Below, in pieces: positions 10,407 to 21,423 of a stretch of 64,000 nucleotides of DNA. The stretch comes from Cadophora sp. MPI-SDFR-AT-0126 (taxonomy: Eukaryota; Ascomycota; Leotiomycetes; Helotiales; Ploettnerulaceae). A program made the position numbers and the translations under genes. Where the stretch lies: NCBI GenBank assembly GCA_020747065.1, contig JAGMVK010000008.1:2542001-2606000 (forward strand), written 5' to 3'. Under the pieces are notes generated by a model. It worked only from the letters and a program-made list of their open reading frames with translations, searched no databases and had not been told where the DNA came from. Position 1 is the first letter of the stretch. Each line of letters begins with the position of its first letter.

Positions 10407-12330
10407 TTTGATGTTTGAGGTGGGTTTTGTTTGGTGAAGTGATGTGTTTGACTTGAGGTTTATTTGATATGATATTTGAAGAAGTTGTTATTGTATTATG
10501 GATACTTATTTTGCGATGGTGAGTGCTCTCTTTATAGGTAGTTGTCAGTATTGTTACCTATCTCGGTCCTCAAACGCAATTTTGATGCTCAATCAATCAT
10601 ATCACGAGCGGTGCCACAGCCAGGGTCAAAAAGACAGTTTTTCAGCCACACCGTGAGAAATCCACAACATGATCATCATCTATGATGTCAGTTATGATTC
10701 AAACTTCATGCTGATGACGCTTTTCACATGTCTCCAAGGCTTGAAAGTGTGTGGCTTGTGAGAGATGTCCAAGATTTGGTAATGATCAAGAGTCGCTGAT
10801 GTATGAACTCCACAGATCGCGTTCAAGATCTGCAACAGATCAGCCACAGATCCTTACGATGCGAAACTAGATGTGGCTCACAGCTTCTCAGAAGAGTGGG
10901 AATACCTGGTTCTGTGCCCCAGGAATCTTGTTGGCAAAAAAGCAAGCAGCAGAACTGGCCCGTGGATCGTGATCAGTGAACTGTCGTGGCTCTGCCATGG
11001 ATCTAGCTTCGAAATTTATGCTGTGGCATGGAAAAAATGTTAGGAGTGATTATTTTATATGCCACAGGACTCGTAATAAACACGTACCAACCATGAGCTA
11101 GATGCCATTTCATCATAGCATTTGCAAGAGTGGCGCAAGATCCCGCCCCTTTCCGCTGAAGCTCAATTTGTGAGGTTTCCTTGACCGAGACCCAATTTTT
11201 TTCCCCTTCATGAATTGTAGGACCGGTAAATCTCATTCTCTTTTGGCATTTGACCGGCCGAGATCCCTTCTTCTTCATTGGGCATAATTATCTCGTAACT
11301 CAAAACAGAATATCATTGCCTTTTGAGTTAACCACTTCTTGCCAGTCTCCAAGAACATTTCCTGACCATATATGGCGAATAGATTATGGCGCATAAGCTA
11401 CCTGGTGGGGTGGGGTATGCTATGAGTGGATTTGGTCTAGGCATTAGACCTAGTATGCCTCAACCTAGACACCCCGAGTAGCTACAGATGGATGGTGTCA
11501 GTAGCATTATGCTAGAATGCGGGGTGTGTGTCTATTCTGCCCAGCGGTGCTGGGCATCATTCGCACAGTGCCAACTCGGATGGAACGGTAAAGTGCGAAT
11601 TTCAATGGGAAATTCAAAAGTGCTCAAAAAAGCGGGCAGGACCAAGCCAGAAACAAGTACAAAAAAAACAATCGACCAAACACAGTGTGGAGATGACATT
11701 CCAGCCCCGCACCTGGATTTTCTGAAGGTATTTGTTTCGCCGTGTGCACACGCTTCTCCACAGAAAGGATCGAACGCACATCGCATGTTCATGACTCAAG
11801 CGATTGGCTGGGGGCTGGGCAAACTTCGCCCTGACCTTGAGGACATCCCCGCGGCACAACCCGACCCAAATACCGACGTTACATCGTCACGCGGGTTCAA
11901 ATCTCCACCGTTCCGAAACTCTGTCCTGTTCTGAAGCGGTGGTGACAGAGTTTCGGAACGGTGGTGCATACCTAACATCACTTTATCTAGTCAAGCACCA
12001 GTACACTGAATCTTTGCTGCCCCAGTGACTGGCTCGTTGCTCGAGTCAAGATTTCAGGGTCTTAACCAGCCATCTTGGCTCACGGCAGCTGTTTTGTGGC
12101 CCAAGGGAGTTAGTGGTAATTGTTGAAACATGGACAAGGAGATTGTGGTACGAAAGGGTACCCACATGCCGATGATCCCGAACTTCGGGCTGGGGTCATG
12201 ATCAGCTCGCGAAGCCATCCTTGTCAATAGGGGCTCGCTTAACATTCCTCTTGAGGGTAGACCTTGTAACCAACAAGCACAACAATGCGCTGGTGGAGAA
12301 GGCTCCACGCAATTCGCATGCAGAACTCTG
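10407..12330. other. Intergenic with a hairpin near 11.9 kb
   Basis: No gene is supported. Plus-strand frames near 11490-11930 have no family resemblance. The notable element is the 21-bp perfect inverted repeat at 11905-11964. A weaker foldback lies near 11395-11490 (GTGGGGTG opposite CACCCC). Confidence 0.45.
11905..11964. repeat. Perfect 21-bp inverted repeat, 18-nt loop
   Basis: The left arm 11905-11925 (starting CCACCGTTCCGAAAC) is the exact reverse complement of the right arm 11944-11964 (ending GGAACGGTGG). The 18-base spacer allows a strong hairpin on either strand. No flanking target duplication or transposase was seen. Confidence 0.85.
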
Positions 12331-12404
12331 GTGAGCATCTTCTTGACTCTAACAGATTTTGAAGGCCTTTCTCACAGCTTAAGTCACTCTTTTCAATTTT
12401 CCAG

Positions 12405-13096
12405 ATGGAGCAAATGAAGACTCCTGCGCACCGAGAAGCAGACGAGTCCGCCAATGAATACTCAGATCTTGCTTCCATTCATTCAGACAACGAGACGAAG
12501 CATCGGAGAAAGCACAAGAGAGGCGGTCGGAAGACAAGCTACGAAGAGCCAACTCCGGACGAAACTGCGGGATTGCTAGGGCCAGAAGACGGGAAGAACG
12601 ATGAAGTTGATAACCCCGACGAGGACGACATTTGTCAATATTGTTCGAGAAAAACCAAACCAGTGAAGGCAGAGCGTCAGCCCAGAAGAAGGATCCAAGA
12701 ACCATTCGAGACTGGAATACGGGCATTCAATGTTCGGAAAGCGGCGGGGAGTAGACGACCGGTCGCAGTGAGGGCCACATCAGACAAGAAGAAGGCCAAA
12801 TCACCTGCAGAGAAACCAGCAGCGAAAAGAACATCAAGTTCGAAAAGCGACGATGCTGGGTATAATTCGCAATCTCAAGGGGTGAGCTCCGAGACAGCGG
12901 AAGAAGCAGAAGTGTCTGAGGAACCCGACGAGGAGGCTCCAGGAAAGCCGATGTCAATACGACTTGACCTCGACTTGATGATTGAGGTGTTTCTGAAAGC
13001 TAAGATTAAGGGAGAAGTGACCGTTACATTCTTGTGAGTTCTCTCTTTTTGGAAATGCACCTGGAAGTGGTAACTGATTTGCTCCGCAGGGAATGA
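12405..13096 (+). CDS. Disordered protein with C-terminal beta-like motif (family member 1)
   Basis: Exons 12405-13033 and 13090-13096 give 211 aa. The last intron has donor GTGAGT, branch TAACTGAT and acceptor CGCAG, and leaves only the final L-E-stop on the second exon. A further intron, 12331-12404 (GTGAGC ... TTGACTCTAAC ... TCCAG), ends exactly at the ATG. It must be a 5' UTR intron, because no in-frame ATG exists in the exon before it. Most of the protein is charged and low complexity (Lys/Glu/Ser). The C-terminus, RLDLDLMIEVFLKAKIKGEV, alternates hydrophobic and charged residues like a beta-strand pair. It matches the C-terminus of the gene at 15.3-15.8 kb. A possible zinc pair CQYC occurs near residue 80. 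Function is unknown. Confidence 0.75.
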
Positions 13097-14449
13097 AGTG
13101 TCCGAGTCGGTCAATTGAGTGACTATAGATGTCATTTACGCGCTTCACAGATCTATAATATCCGAAAACTAGATAACACGGGAGGACGTTGATCAGCTAT
13201 AATGGGGTGGGCAGAGTCCTTAGGACTTCTTGCGAGCAATTCACACATTCAGTCATACATTCGGATATTCATGTTGTGGAGGAAGACAGGAAAGTGGAAG
13301 GCACTACCTCACATCAAAGTGATGGAAAACGGATGCCAAAATGAGGCATTGGGGTAATGGCCCTCTGTCGCTTATGTATATTAATTCAATAGAGCGCGAG
13401 CCGTTGTTCTCTATGGATTATCACAACAGTACAATTAGAAGGCAAGCATGCTTCGATAAATAATTGCGTTTTTGCAGGAGGTAATTCGCACTTACGGAGC
13501 TTGCACGTGAGCTAGACATCACGATGTCTTCACTTCGTATTGCCATTCGGCCTTCAATTTGGGAGCAGTATTGATGACATCAGCTCAACTACAGAACATT
13601 GACGCCCCGAGCAGATCGTCCGGTTGTGGCCCGCATTGTTACAATTTACAGTTTGCAGGTGGTCCTATATCGCGAGGCGAATAATGGCATTTCTTCTGGT
13701 GAACTTTGATCCCTCCATCCAGCCAACATGGCGAATTTAGAATCGTGATAAACCGGAAGCGCTCAAAGTCAATTCAAGGATCCCCCCTGTAATGTGGGGA
13801 AAGTTTCGATTCGACCTTTGTGACCTGGCAATCTCGTTGGCAGGTGGCCACTTCTTACGACAGGGGCAATTGATGGAGCTGATAGGGTTGAGACGTCAGT
13901 GTGGTTCTGGTGGAGAATGAAGCTGAGATCTTCAAATCGGGATCGGAAAGTGAACTTTCTCGATGCTGCAGAGGAGAAGACACACCTGCCGTGAGAGCGA
14001 TGTAACCTCAGAAGCGAAACTTTATCCGTCTCAAGTCCAAACTCAGTACGGCCAATGACTCGGTCCAAGTGGTGTGAAGAAGCTGTGCAGAATCAGGTTC
14101 TACACAGCGCATACCAAGCTGTATCTGCAGCGCTTTACGGTTCCGGAGTACCCTCCGTCAATCACTTCCTCCCTTTTCACTTTCGTCCAATCATGTAAGA
14201 CATGGGTCCCATATCCCGAAATTTACAGCCTCAGGCATCCGCAGGCATCCGATGAGCTGAAAAGCAGTGGAGTCTGCATGGTATGCATGAGTGGATCTTT
14301 ATTCCACTTGGCTTACGCCATAAAAGAGTCGGTCTGAAGTTTGAATTTTACATTTTTCAAACCCTCTCAATAAATTTCTGTAGATAGAGCTTGACCTGTG
14401 TGTGAAAATATACTTTGGCGCTATTGTGCTTGACTTTGCAATTAAACTT
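13097..14449. other. Intergenic, no supported gene
   Basis: Only short frames are seen, none with recognisable domains or coherent splicing. Confidence 0.4.
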
Positions 14450-15064
14450 TCAACGAAACCTTCCGCTACTGTCATCGTTAGCCTGACCGTTGGACGGCGT
14501 CGAGATCGTCCCGCATGGCCTGTTTTTTTCGACAGGGTTGAGTGCACGTGTAGAACTCAGTTTGGACGAAAAACCTGATTCGGACGCACTAGACGTAAAT
14601 CCTTTGCCGTGTGCCGGGGCCCATGTTTCGAAGGCCGGCAAGCGAGTCCGGCTAAGCAGTGTTTTCAACGTCGGTTTGATGAAGCCTGGAGTCGTATTTC
14701 GCAACAATACGAGACGGCTGATGAATCGTCCAGCTTCAGGGCTCACTTTATTCAGGGAACCTTGGATACGTTCAAAAAACGAATGCAGGACCAAGATATG
14801 GTCTCCCCGGGATTGCGAGTGCTTTCGTGGCCGTGTAAGCAGGTGCTTCATGCCTGGGTAATCCTGGAGCACGAGCGTGCATTTCGACTCGCCACGGCCC
14901 ACGGCAAGGAGATCGAAGTCTATCGGTGTGGAGTCTCTGCTGTCAGCAATGAACACAAGAGACCCAGGCTTGCCAGGCAGGCGTGTCATTATTATTGCAT
15001 CGCGACCCGTACCACCAACCGGGTTTGTCAAAATTTCGAGAGTATGCGGATTGAGAAATCGCAT
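14450..15064 (-). CDS. Ambiguous open frame; opposite strand also open
   Basis: The minus strand encodes 204 aa starting MRFLNPHTLEILTNPVGG. A plus-strand frame of 165 codons (14609-15106) overlaps it completely, and both read fairly protein-like. Neither shows a domain I recognise. At most one is likely real. I list the longer, whose start is a true ATG. Confidence 0.25.
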   Translation of the reverse strand: MRFLNPHTLEILTNPVGGTGRDAIIMTRLPGKPGSLVFIADSRDSTPIDFDLLAVGRGESKCTLVLQDYPGMKHLLTRPRKHSQSRGDHILVLHSFFERIQGSLNKVSPEAGRFISRLVLLRNTTPGFIKPTLKTLLSRTRLPAFETWAPAHGKGFTSSASESGFSSKLSSTRALNPVEKNRPCGTISTPSNGQANDDSSGRFR

Positions 15065-15261
15065 CTCAAAATGGAGTGCAGAATTTCACTGTGGGGACAA
15101 GATTGAGGTTTTTTTTTTCTCTACTTTCTTTTCTTGTTTCTGCTACTAGTACAGGAAGTATCATATTGTACAAGAACCCAACATCAAAGAAAGAAACGCC
15201 GTCATATATCATCGTCTGCATCGTATCAGAAACCAGTCCATGAAGTAGATCTCGGCGCTTC

Positions 15262-15784
15262 TCACAGTAAGCCTATGGTCACATCTCCTTTGACTCGCGC
15301 GTAAAGGTCGACCTACACAATCACATCAGACCTATGGTTACATCTCCCTTGACTCGGGCGTAGAGATCTACCTCGACTTCAAGATCCAGCTCGATTTTGA
15401 TCTTCAAACTGCTGTCTCGCTCCTGTACTGGCTGTGGACGGTCTTTGATCCTAGACTCTCGGATGGCGCCTGTGCGGCCACCCAAGTTACCCGTTTGGCG
15501 GTCTTCAGCAGGGATGATTTGCTGTTGTGGTTGTTGCTGTTGGTATTGCGGTTGTTGCATCTGTTGATCTGGCTGGCGAGGAGCTCTCTGCATCGTGCGT
15601 TGACTTTTCTTTGGTGTCGGTTGGACGACTTGCTGTTGCTGCTGGTCGTCGGATTCAGACTGGTACTCTTCCTCCTCAAAGGTCTGTTGCTTCTCGCTGC
15701 ATTAAACACCATGATTAGCTTCAATTCCGAGCATCAAGTTGGATGAGCAGCTTGCATCATTTGGTAGACTTACTGGTCTGACAT
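15262..15784 (-). CDS. Gln-rich protein with beta-like C-terminus and two alternative last coding segments (family member 2)
   Basis: Exon 1 is only 11 nt (15774-15784, ATG TCA GAC CA). An intron, 15697-15773 (GTAAGT ... AATGCAG), leads to exon 2. Without further splicing, exon 2 runs to the stop at 15321-15323 and ends VDLYARVKGDVTIGLM. If a second intron at 15313-15371 (GTAGAT ... GTGTAG, 59 nt) is removed, the reading continues to a stop at 15262-15264 and ends VDLYARVKGDVTIGLL. Both products are 128 aa. The body is Gln-rich (QQQMQQPQYQQQQ) and disordered. The C-terminus LKIKIELDLEVEV is shared with the gene at 12.4 kb. The two ends lie in a tandem duplication. Function is unknown. Confidence 0.75.
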
Positions 15785-16864
15785 TTTGTTTGTTGTATAT
15801 GACTTGACGGGAGAAGACGGTCTTGTTGCTGGAGGTGAAGGTGGGAAATGAATATTTGCTTTGTTCAAGTGTCTGTATGTGTCTGAAATCTTAGTGATGA
15901 TGAAGTATGAGAAGAAAATCTGATCTAGACCTCTGCCTATGTTTACTTATAGAGAAACATGCTCTCACTTTAAATTTCAGATGACGAGAGAATTTAGCAT
16001 TCGATCATAATGACATAACCAGCAAGCATCTTCAGAAGTCAGAAGGTCTAGACTTCAGTAGATCACCTAGAAATCAAGTTTGGGGAATCCTAGCAATGCT
16101 TCAGGCCAGGGGTTGTTGATCTGAGCAATCCCATCGGATCGCAGCTATGGCATTTCATTCGTACTGATAACAGACGCGTCATATCACCCCTCACGATCGG
16201 CGAGGTTCCACAGATACGATCTTCAAACAGTGGGTGGGATCCAGAAAATTTGCGAGGGGACCCTCTTCAAAGTGGGCAGCCATGGAAGTTGGTCCACGGG
16301 AAACGCCACAACGCAGAATTACCCAGTCCCTGGATTCGTGTCTGAAACATGGAGTCTAAAAACAAAGAATTTTCTTCTCCAAAAATTGAAAAGCATTACC
16401 CGATCCTTAGTTAGTCATTGCCTGCCTACCCCTCTGAACCGGAAACCTAAGCGGGTGATCCGCATGCCAGGGCCCACCCGTCAAAACGACATGGTTAGGT
16501 TCTAGGTATACATTTTGGGACTAGCGTAATTATGTGTAAACATTAACCCCACTGGGTCATGTATTTGCCAACATTGGAGCAATTTTAATTTTTCTCTCAA
16601 CGATCATTGGTTTCAGCCATGACTTGGTGCACAATCACAAACACAGGGACTCTCCATTGAGCCATGCAGACTTAAATGAATTTACATCATAGCTCTAGGT
16701 TCACAACTGAACAATGTCTCAGAGCTTCCATGACCGTGATGTAGCTTGAGGTGGAGGGGCGAAAAGTCCGTGACATTGCGTATTATGGAAATTCGAAAGG
16801 ATGGTTGCTGGTAAAATGCTGTCTTTGGACTTGTTCATACTTCCCTCATGAACGAAAGCTCAAA
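15785..16864. other. Intergenic; divergent promoter region
   Basis: The region separates a minus-strand gene from a plus-strand gene, so it probably carries both promoters. I see no coding signal and no certain regulatory motif. Confidence 0.4.
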
Positions 16865-17614
16865 ATGCCGCTCGGAATTCTCACGTCGATTGCAGCATGT
16901 CCAGCTATCATCGGAACAACAGAAGCTGTTCGTCAGGGGCAGAAGCAGAACGCAAAAGAGGCGCATCGAGGACGAAAAGCCAACTTGTATGTCACATGCA
17001 ATGACCCCTCACGCAAAAGTCGTGACATCCACGGCGGGACTGTTGTCCTACGCAACAACAAGGTGAGCTTCCTTCAACACAAAGAACACTTGACCGCCAA
17101 ATTGATCAAAATCACCCTAAGTGAACCATCTGGACTGAACTGAATCTAGCTATATGTCACAAACGTAAATCCGAAGTCTAAATTCCTCCCCAAAGAGGGA
17201 GAAGACAACATCGCAAATCAAGGTCACCAGTTCGCAGGATATTTCTTCGGATACCCAAATAGCAACTGGGGACGACGAGGTGAAGGATATGTTTCAACCA
17301 TCTCAGACGATCCTCCGCAACTCAACTGGATTTACATCGACAAGGATACCTACGAGATCAAGTACGGACTGAAAGTGCAAGCTGAAGGAAACTTAGTCGG
17401 GCCGTGGAACGTCACACCTATAGATAGGAGGCTGAATTTCGATGGCTGGGAAGGCTTTACAGTGGTTGAAGAGGAAGAAGGTGTTTGGGCGCTGTATTTT
17501 GATGTAGATGATGATGGACTGGCGGAGAAAGTACCAGTGACAAAGCGGATTATGGAGGTTGAGCTGACGAGAAGGGAGATCAAGATGAGGAAAGGGGACA
17601 GTATTTTGAAATGA
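16865..17614 (+). CDS. Uncharacterised 220-aa protein
   Basis: Exons 16865-17062 and 17150-17614 are joined over an 87-nt intron (AAG|GTGAGC ... CTGAAC ... ATCTAG|CTA). The start MPLGILTSIAACPAIIGTTE is weakly hydrophobic. The second exon reads continuously as a soluble domain with many aromatic residues (HQFAGYFFGYPNSNWGRRG) and an acidic stretch (VVEEEEGVWALYFDVDDDG). I do not recognise the family. Splicing and frame are clear, so I believe the gene is real. Confidence 0.7.
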
Positions 17615-18112
17615 TTTGGCGTCTAGTCTGGTTCTCCGTGGTGTTTTGGCGTTTGCAGAATCACAAAGCCACAAAATACTGTAATTTTCCAAGTGTAGTA
17701 GTCAGGCTTAAAGTTTTGCACACTTTTGACTCCTCACCAGATGTTGCTTGCAATACGAATTCGAAGCCATTCACGATGGAATGTTTACTTTCCTCAACTA
17801 CCAACGAGGCCCACTTATCACACAGCTCACGGCCTCATCTCACAGGCCAGTCCACAGTCCCTAGTTTAGGTGTAGGCATGGTTGTGGGTCCTAATCGGTC
17901 AGAACTAGACGTAAGACCCACCGTCTAGACCTTTGTGGACACCTCCAATAACAACCTTCAAGTTGTCCTATGACTTCACACTTCCAAACCATAGACCCCT
18001 ATCCATGACCATCATGCATTGAATCGAAATATGGCACTCAAGAAAATGCCCTCCTGGACAAAAATATTATATCAAATGCCACAAAGCAATCTAAATCTCT
18101 CATTCACCTAGC
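17615..18112. other. Intergenic, no supported gene
   Basis: Nothing recognised. This is the 3' flank of one gene and the 5' flank of the next. Confidence 0.4.
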
Positions 18113-18824
18113 GATGACCACTTCCCCGCCATCCCGCTGATCTCTGACACTTACTCCGCCTGACACACCTCAAGGCACAGCCACATCATCAAAAACTCTG
18201 CCGCCTGAGAGTGACAGCAGTACAATGACGTTCATATCGAGAAGGAGAACAGGTTTTCCAAGTCCGAGAAGCAGCTCTGGATGCTTTGTGAGGTTTTCAA
18301 AATGCTGCCCGTTCGTCCTTGCCCTCTGTGCCGCTGTCCGAGCAAACCGCTCAAGTTTCCACTTCAAACGCGCGCAATTCACAGCACACTGCACTAGATC
18401 CACACCCATCCTTCACCGAGCCAGTATCTGACCTCGCAGATACGCTTGACCGAAAGAAGATCGACAAGATGGATCCCAATATGAACATCACCCCACAGAA
18501 CCCAATGAAGAAGGAGGATACGTACTACGAGGCTACGATGCGGTGGATTGAAGACACGTACTTGAAGTACTTTGGGCAGAATAGGACGTCTTATGGTATC
18601 AAAGGTTTGTTTCCAACGCCACTTGCTACCCCTCGCAGGTAAAGGATAACGGGGGAGCGTGCTGACGGGCAATAGATACTCTAAGCAAGACTGAAGTCAC
18701 GGGTAACAAAGACGTTGATGGTGTTCAGCATGCTGTGGGAGAGACGGTTGGGAATGTCTTTTCTGAGGATGGAATTGCTGCGCCGGTAGGGAAGGTGGTT
18801 GACAAGGGCTTGTTGACGAGATGA
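18113..18824 (+). pseudogene. Decayed gene, LEA-like C-terminus
   Basis: The 3' half is clear. Exon ...18604 joins 18676-18824 (AAAG|GTTTGT ... GCTGACGG ... AATAG|ATACT) and yields ...RTSYGIKDTLSKTEVTGNKD to the end VVDKGLLTR. The 5' half needs three repairs to read through from an ATG at 18113: an in-frame TGA at the ninth codon, and two one-base losses, near 18215 (AA run) and near 18300 (AAAA run). Between these breaks the text is protein-like (SKSEKQLWMLCEVFK). The last 40 residues (VGETVGNVFSEDG, VGKVVDKG) recall the LEA-like neighbours. Alternatively, a shorter intact protein starts at 18469 (MDPNMNITPQNP). Confidence 0.5.
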
Positions 18825-19003
18825 GGGGTGGGAGTCACTTGCATAGAATGACCACTTTTTGATAGTTGATGAGATGATATACATGTATTTCAATGATGTT
18901 TTGCTACGAATATATAAATTTACCAGTAACTACTCGCTCGTACAAGAATTCGAGCATTAATATCGTAAATCGTCAATCTGCCTCGACCGCCCAGCCTAAA
19001 AGC

Positions 19004-20652
19004 TCACACCACCACATCATCAGCAGGCAGCGGTACAACCATCGCCTTCTTCAGTTCTGCATCCTCAACCCCATCATTTCCTTTGATCCTCTTGATGAGA
19101 TCTTCATCCACAGGCAAAGGTGTATCAGCAGCTCTCTTCAGATTCTCCTCATCGACTCCACCATCAATTTGTTGCGGCATATCCTGACACCTCAAGATAG
19201 CCTGCAACTGGAACTCGTCTTCCGACTCGTCCTTCTCATCTGGCAATCTCGGACTCAACATCTTTCCATCATCATCCCAAAGCTGCGATTCCGACTGCGT
19301 TCTCGTCAATTGCTCTCTTGTAGGCTTATACTCATCCACAATCTTCCTCGGGTCATTCTTCGCCCATTCGCTCACAAGCTTCGCTGAAATCTCCAGCATC
19401 TCATCAAACATCTCATTCTTCTCGCGACGGAACATGCTACAGTGAGCTTCGATCTCGCTTTTTGCTTTCTTGTTCGGCTGTTCTTGGAAGAGCTTTGCAG
19501 CTGCGGCTTCTTTCTCTGTCGGAATGGCGCAGAATGTGCGTTTGGGGACGAAGTATCCGCCGCTCCAGTATCCGTTTTCGCCGAGAGAGGTATATAGATC
19601 TTTGATTCCGACACCTTCGAGCTGACTTAGTCTTTCCATTCTGGTTGTTAGTTGTGCCTGTTTCATTAGGGCGCCGACGAATTTGAGATGGCTGGCCATC
19701 CAGGCAAAACCTTCGCCGATGCTGTCGCGACTGACGTAGGTCAGGCCGCGGGATACATTATCTTTGTAGTTGATGTTGTAAGGATTCAGATCTTCTTTTT
19801 TTATCTTCGAGAGAGAACTGCGGATGGTGTCTCTGTGGATGTATGCTGCAACTCCGCCTGCTACGATCGCGCCGTAAGTCCCTGTGCGAGCGGCAAGCGT
19901 TTGCCAGCGCATCCAAGAGGAAGCTTCTGCTGTTGTGGCTAGGGCAGAAGAAGTCGATGCGCCCGTAAGAGAAGAAGATACAGTAGAGAAAATATTCCAA
20001 ACAGAGCTCAGGTTCTGATACTGTGAGAATGCGCCGTATGCAAACATTGACCGAGACAGCCCATTGAACGGCGTGTCGAAAGTGAGAACTCCATGAATCA
20101 GAGGGAACATCAACTTCTGATCTGGGACGTTAGAAACTGGTCGATTGTCAAGGACTGAGAAGAGTGTATCTGCAGCGACAAAGCCTCTGAATGTCACATC
20201 TGTCAGTTCACAGAATTAATTTGGCGGTGTCTATTACGGCGGACATACCCCATCGAATGGGCCACCAAAATCACCCCCACTGACGGGTCCAGAATAGCAG
20301 ATGGAGTCGCAGCATCTCTCTCAAGATCGGTAACTTGATCTTGCAGCCTACCATACATTAGCAACAGATCCAGAGTGACATCGTGCGCGTAGCATACCAT
20401 TCTCTGAACGTCTCCACACAAGCGGCCAGATCCCCCCGTGTCTCGTATTTGGGGTATATTCTCGTTTGCACATCTAGGTGTGGGGACTTATCCGACACGG
20501 ATTTCTTGAGTGCCTAGAAATATGCAGTCAGCGTGTGGATTCCTCTCCTTTTTCTGAAAGTGGAAGGAAAAACAAACATCTGGGAATTCAAAGAATGTCT
20601 CCTCGTCACCTTTGAAGCCGTGTATAAAACACAGCAGCAATGTTTTCACCAT
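19004..20652 (-). CDS. Alpha/beta hydrolase, lipase-like (DUF676 type)
   Basis: Exons 20578-20652, 20398-20513, 20249-20347 and 19004-20186 give 490 aa. Three introns of 50-64 nt have good signals. The N-terminus LLLCFIHGFKGDEETFF carries the HGF oxyanion motif. The nucleophile elbow is AHSMGG, with Ser95 as the likely catalytic serine, and exon 3 ends inside it. The middle holds a hydrophobic stretch near AARTGTYGAIVAGGVAAYI that may bind membrane. The C-terminus is acidic and disordered. Family members are serine esterases/lipases acting on lipids or, in some cases, proteins at membranes. The substrate is not predictable. The start at 20652 is the first ATG in frame. Confidence 0.85.
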
Positions 20653-21423
20653 TCTTGCGATACTGTTTCTCTCCAATTCGAAATGCTTGTACCAATTTCG
20701 AAGTTCGATATATCAAAACATCCAGATCTCGATCTCGATCCTAGAGTTTTCTGACAGGCACCGCAGTGGACCTTCATCAGCGGGGTAGCACGACCACGAC
20801 CTACCCGCCTCAGCCGGTGATGCAAACAGTGGACCTACTCGCTCCACTCACGACCTAACAATGCACGTAAAGCACAAAAACAGGTTTTGTTCATTTTCCC
20901 CAAAATCCCAAGAGGCGGGACAAGCAACCTGTGCTTTTGCTTTTCGGACGCATGGGTAAGGCTGCATCGAAAGGCCTGTGGCACGGCAGAGGTGTGGCGG
21001 AAATCGATTCTCGATGGGCTAGTTGTCAGAATCACGAATACGTGGCTGAAGCGTCTGTGCGAATAAGTTCAAACTTAATCCCACGATAAGGTCTAAAAAT
21101 TGGATTTCTCCGAGTCAATGCAATTGCGGCGTTCTAGGTCGGACATGGCGAGTTCTTCATGTGAAAGAGGATTTGGCGGGATTGCTCAGACGAGAGCTCA
21201 TTGAAACCAAACGGGCTGGAAAGTTAGACTCGGCGTTCATGCATGCCCGTAGCAAACGCAATTTCTCCCAAGCTCTCGCAAGCATAGGCATGGTGAATAT
21301 GGGCAATCCAAGTTAGATTGAATAAATAAGGAATTTATTCAAGATCAAATCATACAATTCATGTCAGACATCCACAATCAAACTATACAAACAGAATAAA
21401 AATCAATACTACACAAGACAATA
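20653..21423. other. Intergenic, no supported gene
   Basis: The promoter side of the hydrolase gene and the 3' flank of the next minus-strand gene. No further element was recognised. Confidence 0.4.

Noticed and set aside
11880..11910. tRNA-like B box (GGTTCAAATC)
   Set aside because: The T-stem does not pair and no A box or cloverleaf lies upstream.
11488..11934. 148-codon plus-strand frame
   Set aside because: No family resemblance, overlapped by other open frames and by the hairpin arm.
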